64,000 bases of DNA from Candidatus Heimdallarchaeum endolithica (GTDB taxonomy: Archaea; Asgardarchaeota; Heimdallarchaeia; Heimdallarchaeales; Heimdallarchaeaceae): assembly GCA_021513715.1 (NCBI GenBank), contig CP084167.1:2617174-2681173 (forward strand), in the 5' to 3' direction. Within the stretch, counting starts at the first letter, position 1. Each line of letters opens with the position of its first letter. Below, piece by piece: positions 9,125 to 16,949 of the stretch. The position numbers were made by a program, and so were the translations under genes. The notes beneath the pieces were generated by a model that searched no databases, was not told where the DNA came from, and saw only the letters and a list, made by a program, of their open reading frames with translations.

Positions 9125-11284
9125 ATGCAGAATAAGAAAAAAACTTTCTATAGTTTAGTGTTTGTTGGAATTATATATACAACTATGTTCTTACATTTAT
9201 TTGTTATTAACTCTCCAAAAGTTGTTGCAAATAATCCCATAAATATAGGTGAAGATCATATTAAACTAATAAAACAAGGTTACACAGAGGATTTTGATAG
9301 AGAAATAAGTTTGTCAGATTTTCTTACCTATTCAATCGAACCTTTTGTTCTTGATTTTGACAAGGATCAATCTTTTGAAATTTTCATTGTTTCAAATCGT
9401 TATAATGAAACAGAAGGAAATAAACTATTTTTACTAAAGGATTCTAGTATCATGCCAAACTGGCCAATACAGCTAGAGGTGGATATTGAGGATATAGTAT
9501 GTCAAGAAAGTTATAACGATGAACAAATTGTAATAGTGAGGGCTAAAAACAAAAATAGTGCCAACCAAACCTTCTTCTATGGAATTAATAAAAATGGAGA
9601 AGTTATTAGTTCTTTTACCAAAGTAGTAGAAGAAACATTTAGTGGCGATACTTTATTTGGGGATGTTGATGAAGATGGTCAAAATGAATTTATAATACAT
9701 AATAAGAATCAAGTTTTTATTTATGAAAATGATTTCACATTAAAGGAAAATTGGCCAAAGGAAACAAATGAAACAATTTTTTCCGAAATTGTTGTAGATG
9801 ATGTAAATTTAGATGGAAGAAAAGATATTTTAGCCTTAACAGAGCAAGGCTTAATTTTTGTGTGGGATTGGAATGGAACATTACTACGTAATTTTCCTAA
9901 AAAGATTGATATTCTATATTATAAAAGTGGTGAAGGATTTAGGGTTATGCCGGTAGTAACAGATAGTAACAATGATGGAATTGTGGAGATTTTCGCTTCA
10001 TCAACCTTTGGTTATCTCTACTGTCTAGAACTATCTGAAGGAAAAACAAGTACATATTATCAAAAATTACCAAATGCTATCTATAGCTTAAATCAGGCTA
10101 CTGCCAGTGATATTAACAAAGATGGGTTATTAGATATTATACAACCTTTCTCTGATGGTTTCTCTATTTTTAACTTTGATGGAATTTTGGAAGTCAAAGC
10201 AAAAGTAGAAGGTTCATATTCTTTTACAGGAGCTCCAGTGCTAGCTGATATAAATCAAGATAATATTTTGGAGTTAATTTTTGTTTCTGACTATCGTTTA
10301 CTAGTTTTCAATTACACAGGTTTTGAAATTCAAAATTATGAAAAAACAATTCCCTATGCTTATAACAATGGAATTTCTCCTATTGTATTTGATAGTGATA
10401 GTGATAGTGAGATAGAGATAGTCTATTTAAATAATTACGGAAAAATAAAAATTTTTGAGACAAATGATTTTGGGTTATTCCCTTGGTTGTTTAAGTATTC
10501 TTCTCCTCTACATTCAGTTAATAATGACTATGATGGCGATGGATTGTTGGATCGTGAAGAAAAAGTAGTAGGTAGTGACCTCTTAAACTTTGATAGTGAT
10601 TCTGATACAGTTTGTGATGGGGACGAAGTTAATCAGTACGTAATGAATCCTGTTATTGTTGATTTATCTTTAGATACTGATGAGGACAATTTGACAAATA
10701 TAGAAGAGGTAGATATTTACTTAACAAATCCATTAAATCCTGACAGTGATTTTGACTCATTAACAGATGGAGAAGAAGTACTCATTCACTTTACAAATCC
10801 ACTATCTGCTGATTCCGATGAAGATGGCTTACCTGATTCTTTTGAGGTAGAATATACTTTTTTGGATCCAAATAATGATGATGACTCCAAATTAGATTAT
10901 GATGAAGATGGTTTATCAAATTTAGAAGAATATCTTTATGGAACAGATCCAAGTAACCCTGATACAGATTCCGATAGTCTTCTTGATGGAGATGAAATTT
11001 ATAGGTACTTTACGAATCCTATCGTTTCTGATGCTGATGCAGACTATGATGGAGATGGTTTGACAAATGTTGAAGAAGTGGATATCTATCATACTGATCC
11101 ATCTTCAACAGATAGTGATGGTGATGGATTCAGTGACGGAGAAGAAGTTGAAAAAGGTTCAGATCCTAATAATTCGCAAAGTATTCCTAAAACATCAAAG
11201 ATCAGTTTTGCATTGTTTTCTGCATTAATTTCACTATTTTCTATTGTTTTTTTGTTTACTTTAACAAAAAGGCTAAAGATTTAG
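9125..11284 (+). CDS. Large anchored surface protein with FG-GAP-like and thrombospondin type 3 repeats
   Basis: 719 residues: a signal peptide or anchor at the N terminus, then a region of about 450 residues with repeated D-x-D/N-x-D turns typical of FG-GAP/VCBS beta-propellers (for example DVDEDGQNEF and DVNLDGRKDI). Next come about nine calcium-binding thrombospondin type 3 motifs (DYDGDGLLDREE, DSDEDGLPDSFE, DSDGDGFSDGEE). It ends in a C-terminal membrane segment with KRLKI. It should lie outside the cell and bind calcium, perhaps in adhesion or as an envelope component. The gene follows the second ClC gene by 75 bp. Confidence 0.85.
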   Translation: MQNKKKTFYSLVFVGIIYTTMFLHLFVINSPKVVANNPINIGEDHIKLIKQGYTEDFDREISLSDFLTYSIEPFVLDFDKDQSFEIFIVSNRYNETEGNKLFLLKDSSIMPNWPIQLEVDIEDIVCQESYNDEQIVIVRAKNKNSANQTFFYGINKNGEVISSFTKVVEETFSGDTLFGDVDEDGQNEFIIHNKNQVFIYENDFTLKENWPKETNETIFSEIVVDDVNLDGRKDILALTEQGLIFVWDWNGTLLRNFPKKIDILYYKSGEGFRVMPVVTDSNNDGIVEIFASSTFGYLYCLELSEGKTSTYYQKLPNAIYSLNQATASDINKDGLLDIIQPFSDGFSIFNFDGILEVKAKVEGSYSFTGAPVLADINQDNILELIFVSDYRLLVFNYTGFEIQNYEKTIPYAYNNGISPIVFDSDSDSEIEIVYLNNYGKIKIFETNDFGLFPWLFKYSSPLHSVNNDYDGDGLLDREEKVVGSDLLNFDSDSDTVCDGDEVNQYVMNPVIVDLSLDTDEDNLTNIEEVDIYLTNPLNPDSDFDSLTDGEEVLIHFTNPLSADSDEDGLPDSFEVEYTFLDPNNDDDSKLDYDEDGLSNLEEYLYGTDPSNPDTDSDSLLDGDEIYRYFTNPIVSDADADYDGDGLTNVEEVDIYHTDPSSTDSDGDGFSDGEEVEKGSDPNNSQSIPKTSKISFALFSALISLFSIVFLFTLTKRLKI

Positions 11285-11294
11285 AAAAACACGC

Positions 11295-11777
11295 TTAAAA
11301 TTTCCAACTATAGGTAGCTCCTTGTCTATCATCTTCACAAACTGAAACTTTCAAACTCTTGATATGTTCTTCGTTGAATTTTTGTTCTTTTTTCAATATT
11401 TCTGTGAAGTATCTGCTAAGTTCTTCAACAGTAGTATTCTCAATAGGTAAAATTTTAACATCTTCTTTTGGCATTTCGTATTCTTTGTTTAATCTAGGAA
11501 TTTTAACAATAACTTGTTTATCTGTTTCAGTAATTTCTAGATGCTTATTATACTTTGGTAAAATAAGATGATGATCAAGTGAATCAACAAGAGGTTGAAC
11601 TATTTTTTTAATATCGTAAAAATTTACCACCATATTGTCTTTAGATTGTTGTCCTACAACATTTACTTGGACAGTATAATTGTGACCATGCAATTTTTCA
11701 AAAAAGCTTTCTCCAATAACAATATGAGAGCAAGAAAATATGAAATACTCTTTGGATAAGAACAAATCATAGCTCAT
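11295..11777 (-). CDS. 6-pyruvoyl-tetrahydropterin synthase-like protein, PTPS-III type
   Basis: 160 residues of the COG0720 (PTPS/QueD) family. The zinc ligands are His18 (SCSHIV) and His30/His32 in LHGHNY. The residue before that motif is Glu27 (E-K-L-H-G-H), and no Cys stands at the usual catalytic place. This ExxHGH pattern marks the PTPS-III subgroup, which replaces dihydroneopterin aldolase and yields 6-hydroxymethyl-7,8-dihydropterin, rather than QueD or a true PTPS. The product is the substrate of the MptE homologue at 3519-4289. The role is inferred from this motif and from that gene. Confidence 0.8.
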   Translation of the reverse strand: MSYDLFLSKEYFIFSCSHIVIGESFFEKLHGHNYTVQVNVVGQQSKDNMVVNFYDIKKIVQPLVDSLDHHLILPKYNKHLEITETDKQVIVKIPRLNKEYEMPKEDVKILPIENTTVEELSRYFTEILKKEQKFNEEHIKSLKVSVCEDDRQGATYSWKF

Positions 11778-11858
11778 TTTGATGAAAATATCTTCCTATT
11801 AATTGAATTTTGCTATTGAATACTTTATTACCTTTTTGAATAGAAATTTTGTTGTTTT

Positions 11859-12800
11859 TTATATTTCTGCGGAAGATAATATTATATTTTCAAGTTCTTG
11901 AATTTCTAAGTCTATGTCAACTAAAAAAACTAAAAATTCAGACATTATTGATGCTAGTTCATTTCTTAATTCTTTTCCAAGTTTAATTAGTTCTTCAACA
12001 GAAGAAACATCATCCAAACCCCAAGAAAGAACATCACACAACCTTCCAAGTTGTTCGTCAGGTATTCTTTCTTCATCTTTCGCTTTGTTATTTGTGTTGA
12101 TTTGAGAAAGAATTTTTTCTGCAGTGTTAATCTCATCTTCAAAAACCGTGGATAAGGGATTAATGCTCATATCTAACAGCTCACGTAAAATCATTTGAGC
12201 TTTATCTCCAAGTTCTGCGGCTTGGAAAGAAAGATCTGTTATTTCTTCAACTTGCTCTTTTTGAAGTTGTACAATTTCATCTGGTTCTGTAAAAAACTTC
12301 TGAATATATTCTCTGTTTTTTTCGTTAACTAAAGATATTTGCTGCCTAAAACTAGCTGATTCTTCAGTCTCTGATGAGAGGAGATAATATATTTCTTGCC
12401 ATTTATTGTTTAATTTTTCTTTAATTAAAAACAAGTCTTTTGCTTTTTCCAAAACGTTAATAATTTTCTCAACAATTGCCTCTTTTTCAATCAATCCTTT
12501 TGTGCGAGCTCGAGAAACTTCTTCATCAAATTCTCTAGAAACACTTTCATTTACTCTGAGATTATCTATAAGAGAACTTTGATAATATGTTCGCGCTAGA
12601 GAAGCCATGAGTGAAAGTAGTGAAGAACGCAAAGAGAAAAGTGATCCTTCATCTGAACTCAAAAAAATATCTATGTACTCAAACAAAGAACCCATTTTTT
12701 TGTAAAGCTTACGAATAGGTCTATAGTTTAAATTATCTAGAAATTTACCTAATAAGGTCTGTCTCTCCAGAACGGTATCAGTATAATTATGCATTGTCAT
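11859..12800 (-). CDS. Helical (coiled-coil) protein of unknown function
   Basis: 313 residues, almost all predicted helix, with heptad-like stretches and many Glu, Lys and Leu residues. There is no signal peptide, membrane segment, cysteine motif or family signature that I recognise. It is probably cytosolic. A second start lies two codons in (MTMHNY, the Met of MHNY). An IS copy has landed 86 bp upstream of its start, so its native promoter may have been disturbed. Confidence 0.6.
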   Translation of the reverse strand: MTMHNYTDTVLERQTLLGKFLDNLNYRPIRKLYKKMGSLFEYIDIFLSSDEGSLFSLRSSLLSLMASLARTYYQSSLIDNLRVNESVSREFDEEVSRARTKGLIEKEAIVEKIINVLEKAKDLFLIKEKLNNKWQEIYYLLSSETEESASFRQQISLVNEKNREYIQKFFTEPDEIVQLQKEQVEEITDLSFQAAELGDKAQMILRELLDMSINPLSTVFEDEINTAEKILSQINTNNKAKDEERIPDEQLGRLCDVLSWGLDDVSSVEELIKLGKELRNELASIMSEFLVFLVDIDLEIQELENIILSSAEI

Positions 12801-12886
12801 GAGTCCCCAGAAACAATTTTCTCCAGTAGAAGATAATACCTAAGTAGTCTAATATATTATTTTCCTTATTGCAAGTCACTTGATTG

Positions 12887-13896
12887 TGTTTACTCAATAG
12901 ACTTGGGTTACACTTTTGGGTACTAGAGAAACATAGGGGTGATTCATAAATCTTTCTCCTGGGGTGAGGAAGTTAAGAGATTGGTGAGGACGACTAAAAT
13001 TGTAGTAAGAGCGGTAGTAGGAGAGATCTGCGTTGCAGTATTTTAGACCTAATCTTTCCATCTCACGGATGATTGTCCCATGTAGTCTTTCTACTTTTCC
13101 ACATGTTTCGGGGTGAAAAACTCTAGCTCTGATGTGTTTTATTCCTTCTGTTTGACACCAACGGGAGAAGGTACTTGTTCCTCCTCTAACGGAAGAGAAG
13201 AGTGCTCCATTGTCCGTGAGGATAGACTCGGGGTAACCGTACTCTTTTATTGCTTCCTCTAGCAAACTTATTATCTGCTCTTTTTTTGGTGCAAAAGGGT
13301 GGAATTCAGCTCCCAGACAGAATCGTGAGTGGTCGTCTATCAAGGTTATGAGATGGAGATGTTGTCCCTGTTCTTCTACCCAGAATGGTCCTTTCACATC
13401 TATTTGCCAGAGTTCGTTAGGTTTTTGACGTTCAAAACTCTTGTATCGAGGTCTTTTCCTCTTTTTTCTATTAACCCATAAAGGAAGACCTAACTCTTTT
13501 ATTACTTTCGTCACTGTCGTCTGAGAGAGTGCTTTTCCTTCTCTCTTCAACAAATAAGCTATCTTCTCCACATTCATTCCTTGTTTTATTCTTAACTCCC
13601 TTATCCTCTCTTTTAACTCCTCATCTACTTTCCTGTGTATAGTTTTTGGTCTGGAAGATCTATCTTTCCACCATACTCCTTCAGGGTTCTCTCTGAACCT
13701 CTTCAACCACTTATACACAAACTTCCTACTCACCATATACTTGTGAGCTACCTCTTTTATCTTCTCTCCTTCCAAAGCTTTTTTAACCACAATCTTTCTT
13801 AGTTTCTCCAGGTTACGTTCGGGTTTGTTCATAATATATCACTTACCCACGTAACCCACTTCTATTTATTTGTTACCAATGTGAGTTGAGTATACA
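12887..13896 (-). mobile_element. IS481-like insertion sequence, copy 2 (intact)
   Basis: 1010 bp, the same element as copy 1 in the opposite direction. The ends are TGTTTACTCAA (left) and TTGAGTATACA (right). A perfect 16 bp duplication, GCAAGTCACTTGATTG, is present at 12871-12886 and 13897-13912. It sits between the helical protein gene and the Nudix gene, upstream of the former. Confidence 0.95.
12894..13832 (-). CDS. IS481-family DDE transposase, copy 2
   Basis: 312 residues, differing from copy 1 by a single residue (Glu instead of Lys in the LGA-FHPF segment). The helix-turn-helix region and the DDE core (WQIDVKG, LTDNGALF, GKVERLHG) are intact, so this copy looks active. Confidence 0.95.
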   Translation of the reverse strand: MNKPERNLEKLRKIVVKKALEGEKIKEVAHKYMVSRKFVYKWLKRFRENPEGVWWKDRSSRPKTIHRKVDEELKERIRELRIKQGMNVEKIAYLLKREGKALSQTTVTKVIKELGLPLWVNRKKRKRPRYKSFERQKPNELWQIDVKGPFWVEEQGQHLHLITLIDDHSRFCLGAEFHPFAPKKEQIISLLEEAIKEYGYPESILTDNGALFSSVRGGTSTFSRWCQTEGIKHIRARVFHPETCGKVERLHGTIIREMERLGLKYCNADLSYYRSYYNFSRPHQSLNFLTPGERFMNHPYVSLVPKSVTQVY

Positions 13897-13961
13897 GCAA
13901 GTCACTTGATTGTAAAAAGTTTATATACCTTAAAGAGAAAAAAAACTTTTAAAAAAATAAA

Positions 13962-14498
13962 CTAAAGTAGTTTTTTTGATTTTGCTACATACCAACCTAA
14001 AATCGTAGCTCCGTGAATAATCTTGTTATTCTGTATTAATTCTTCAACTTCCGTTTTTGAAAATTCTAAAACATCTATAAATTCATCTTCGTCTAGATTT
14101 TGTTTACCCTCTTTTTCTACAATAGCAAAATAAAGATGTCCCCAACTACTACTGAAAGCAACAGGATGCCAAGTTAGTAAAGATTCAATAGAAACTACTT
14201 TGTAACCAGTTTCTTCCCTTACTTCTCTTTTTGCAGAGCGAATTGGGTCTTCTTCTGGCTCTATAAGCCCTGCAGGAATCTCAATACTCATACTAGTCCA
14301 AGGGTATCTGTACTGTTTTATCATAATTAAGTTTTTATCCTTCGTCATGCATACAGTGGCAGTGAAGTTTTTACTTTCAACAACAGAAAATTCTACTTCT
14401 TTGCCTTTTGGATTCTGTACTTTATCATTTCTTACCTTGAGATAATTATTCGAATAAACTTCATTTTTATTTATGCATATCCAGTTGCTTATGTCCAT
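13962..14498 (-). CDS. Nudix hydrolase, ADP-ribose pyrophosphatase-like
   Basis: 178 residues with a complete Nudix box (G-x5-E-x7-REVREETGY, beginning at GLIEPEED). The upstream segment SMSIEIPAG is the usual lead-in of ADP-ribose/NDP-sugar pyrophosphatases, which cleave a nucleoside diphosphate linked to another group. The exact substrate cannot be read from the sequence. The gene starts at the edge of a 413 bp space that holds a structured RNA candidate. Confidence 0.85.
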   Translation of the reverse strand: MDISNWICINKNEVYSNNYLKVRNDKVQNPKGKEVEFSVVESKNFTATVCMTKDKNLIMIKQYRYPWTSMSIEIPAGLIEPEEDPIRSAKREVREETGYKVVSIESLLTWHPVAFSSSWGHLYFAIVEKEGKQNLDEDEFIDVLEFSKTEVEELIQNNKIIHGATILGWYVAKSKKLL

Positions 14499-14625
14499 GA
14501 GATACTTTTTTACTTAAAAAATTAAATTTTTAGTTTGTGGAGTTATTAGACCAATAACAACCTGAAACACATTTGCATAAATAAAGAATACAAGATATTG
14601 GGGAGTGTAACAACTTTTCCGCTGT

Positions 14626-14639
14626 CTTTATATATTTAA
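14626..14639 (+). promoter_or_regulatory. TATA-box promoter for a non-coding transcript
   Basis: CTTTATATATTTAA is a strong archaeal TATA-box match. No open frame follows on this strand, but a GC-rich structured stretch begins about 25-30 bp downstream, the normal distance from TATA box to transcription start in archaea. Confidence 0.55.
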
Positions 14640-14654
14640 TTCTCATTTATCTAA

Positions 14655-14815
14655 TGTCTTGAGCTATATGCTTAAAGACGTAGGTTTCATTTCTACGACA
14701 CCCGGTCTTTCCTTTGGGGGTTATGAGTGCCCGGGATCAGGAGATGAACCCCTTAGAGAACTTAATTAAGACTGTGTCTTTCATGTTCTCTTAAGCAAGT
14801 CTTCACAACATTTGC
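14655..14815 (+). ncRNA. Candidate structured non-coding RNA with a possible pseudoknot
   Basis: Within the 413 bp space at 14499-14911, this stretch is GC-rich against a very AT-rich background and has several consistent helices. GCTTAA (14670-14675) can pair with TTAAGC (14791-14796) to close the whole. CGTAG/CTACG forms a hairpin at 14679-14697. AGAGAAC/GTTCTCT pairs at 14755-14791 with an inner AAGAC/GTCTT stem. Between them CCCGG (14701) pairs with CCGGG (14731) and GGGGTT (14717) with AACCCC (14747); these two stems interleave as an H-type pseudoknot. It does not show tRNA, SRP RNA or RNase P core sequences. Family unknown. The rest of the space shows nothing further. Confidence 0.5.
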
Positions 14816-14911
14816 TATGTTTATTGACTGGTTGGGTAGAGTCCTGAAGAAATTAAGTAAAATTTCAACTCATTAGTATCACAAATCCTTAAAAAGAAGA
14901 AGAAAAGAAAA

Positions 14912-16135
14912 CTAAATTTCTTCACTCTCTTTTTTTGTATTGTACTCTCTAACTAATTTTGTTAATTCTGGAATGATTTTCAATATGTCTCCAATAACAG
15001 ATAGGTTAGCGACTTTAAATATTGGTGCTTCAGGGTCATTGTTTACAGCAACAATAACATCAGAGCTTTTCATACCCACTAGATGTTGTACCGCTCCAGA
15101 AATGCCAAAAGCTAAGTAGAGATTAGGTGAAACAGTTTTTCCTGACTGACCAACTTGTCTAGCATGAGGTAACCATCCAATATCTACTAAAGCTCTTGAC
15201 CCTGATAATGTTGCTCCCATTGCTTCAGCTAGCTCTTGAGCGATTTTTATGTTTTCTTTGCTTTCTATTCCTCTACCAACTGAAACAAGTTTATCTGCTT
15301 CTTCTATATTTACAACTTCATCCAAAACGTGAATTTCTTCAAGTATTTTTGTTCTGATGGAAGAACGTTTAAGTTTCACTTCAAAAATTTCTGTTTTTCC
15401 TTCTTTTGTTTTATCTTCTTTAGGTTTCTTAAATACGTTTGGTCTTACAGTAGACATCTGAGGACGGGTGTATGGAGATAAGATCGAAGCCATGATATTT
15501 CCACCAAAAGCTGGTCTTGTTTGAACTAGTTGGTTCTCTTTATCAATATCTAATCCTGTACAATCCGCTGTTAGACCTAGACCTAGCCTTGCAGCTACTC
15601 TAGGGGCAAGATCTCTCCCATTAGGGGTAGCTCCATAAAGAACGATTGAAGGTTTTTTTGCAGCAATTATACTTGAAATCACTGTAGCATAACCATCAGT
15701 AGTATATGCTTCTAATAATTCATGCTCTGCTAAAATAACTTTGTCTGCTCCATGATGGAACAATGTAGAAACCAGTTGTTCAACATTGTATCCTGCTAAG
15801 ACAACAGTTAACTCTTCATTTACTCTATCTGCAAGTTCTCTCCCTTTTCCTAATAGTTCCAAAACAACATTCTTGATATGCGGAATGTTTTCTCTTTTCT
15901 CCCACTCTCCCCATATAAAAACGCCAGTGTATTGAGATAATTGTTCCTTTGAAACTGTTTTCCTTTCAATAGTAAGTGCTCCATAAGGGCAAGCATTAAC
16001 ACATGTTCCACATAGAGTGCAATTTTCTAAAACTTTTGCTTTTTTTGTGTCAGTTGGGACAATTATTGCTCCAAAAGGACAAACTTTTTCGCAAATTCCA
16101 CAGCCAATACATTTTTCCATATCAACGATTAACAT
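14912..16135 (-). CDS. etfA: Electron transfer flavoprotein alpha subunit with two-cluster ferredoxin domain
   Basis: 407 residues from the ATG at 16135, chosen because GGAGG lies just upstream; a longer frame adds 21 unlikely residues. The N-terminal 60 residues hold two 4Fe-4S motifs (Cys9/12/15/19 and Cys39/42/45/49, in CIGCGICEKVCP and CTLCGTCVNACP). The rest is the EtfA body with the C-terminal FAD region (SGRALVDIGWLP, GQSGKTVSPNLY, SGAVQH). It would pass electrons between the FAD oxidase encoded upstream and ferredoxin or NAD. The last gene of glcD-etfB-etfA, 13 bp after etfB. Confidence 0.9.
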   Translation of the reverse strand: MLIVDMEKCIGCGICEKVCPFGAIIVPTDTKKAKVLENCTLCGTCVNACPYGALTIERKTVSKEQLSQYTGVFIWGEWEKRENIPHIKNVVLELLGKGRELADRVNEELTVVLAGYNVEQLVSTLFHHGADKVILAEHELLEAYTTDGYATVISSIIAAKKPSIVLYGATPNGRDLAPRVAARLGLGLTADCTGLDIDKENQLVQTRPAFGGNIMASILSPYTRPQMSTVRPNVFKKPKEDKTKEGKTEIFEVKLKRSSIRTKILEEIHVLDEVVNIEEADKLVSVGRGIESKENIKIAQELAEAMGATLSGSRALVDIGWLPHARQVGQSGKTVSPNLYLAFGISGAVQHLVGMKSSDVIVAVNNDPEAPIFKVANLSVIGDILKIIPELTKLVREYNTKKESEEI

Positions 16136-16148
16136 TTTTTCTCCTCCT

Positions 16149-16949
16149 TTAAATAAAATTATTAGCAATAAGAAAGTCAAAGATCTTCTTTGCAGCAAGT
16201 TTAGGTTCTTCTCTCCCGTCTATTATTTCCCCTCCACCTTTTTCTGGAGGTGCAAAAACCTTTGCTACTTGAGTGGGTGAGGCATTTAGTCCTACTTTTG
16301 TGTCATCCGCTCCAATATCCTCTGCAGATACAATCTCTAAAGTTTTCTTCCTTGCTTCTAGTATTTGTTTCATAGATGGCATACGGCGAATATTTGAACC
16401 TTTACTCATGGTAACCAAAGCAGGTAATCTTGTAGAAACAATCTGATATCCCTCTTCTGTCTCCCGTTTAACAACTATTTTTTTATCTTCAATTTTTGTA
16501 TTTACTCCATAAGTTATTTGTGGAATTCCAAGATGCTCTGCAGTTTCTGGTGGAACTTGCGCAGTGTCACCATCAATTGCTTGTTTTCCTGTAAGAATTA
16601 GATCAAAGTCAGGAACAAGTTTTTTCACACCTAAAGATAAAGCATTTGATGTAGCCCAAACATCAGAACCAGCAAATTTTCTGTCTGAAAGTAAATAAGC
16701 TCTATCAGCTCCCAGCTCTAAACAACGCATAAGCGCACTTTTTGCTTGTGGTGGCCCCATACTTATTGCTATTACTTCTATTTCCTTTTCTGGATATTCT
16801 TCCTTGAGTCTGACAGCTTCATCAAGTGCGTATTCACAAAAAGGATTAAGAATTGAAGCTACTCCTTCTCGAATTAAAGTTCCTGTTTCAGGATTGACAG
16901 CCACCTTATCAGCTTCAGGTACTTGTTTAACTAATACAATAATTTTCAT
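16149..16949 (-). CDS. etfB: Electron transfer flavoprotein beta subunit
   Basis: 266 residues with the EtfB pattern: VLVKQVPEADKV at the start, NPFCEYALDEAVRLKE, the ISMGPPQAKSAL and LELGADRAYLL adenine-nucleotide region, and the LTGKQAIDGDTAQVPP loop, which in bifurcating Etf proteins contacts the second FAD. Forms a heterodimer with EtfA. Its start overlaps the stop of glcD by one base (TAATG), so the two are translationally coupled. Confidence 0.9.
   Translation of the reverse strand: MKIIVLVKQVPEADKVAVNPETGTLIREGVASILNPFCEYALDEAVRLKEEYPEKEIEVIAISMGPPQAKSALMRCLELGADRAYLLSDRKFAGSDVWATSNALSLGVKKLVPDFDLILTGKQAIDGDTAQVPPETAEHLGIPQITYGVNTKIEDKKIVVKRETEEGYQIVSTRLPALVTMSKGSNIRRMPSMKQILEARKKTLEIVSAEDIGADDTKVGLNASPTQVAKVFAPPEKGGGEIIDGREEPKLAAKKIFDFLIANNFI

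Noticed and set aside
10530..11160. Repetitive GAT-rich stretch as a DNA repeat
   Set aside because: It codes for the calcium-binding protein repeats; the DNA units differ too much to be a recent tandem array.
14655..14815. The GC-rich island as a tRNA, SRP RNA or RNase P RNA
   Set aside because: No T-arm (GGTTCGAATCC-like), no SRP domain loop motif and no RNase P conserved core could be found; the stems do not fit a cloverleaf.
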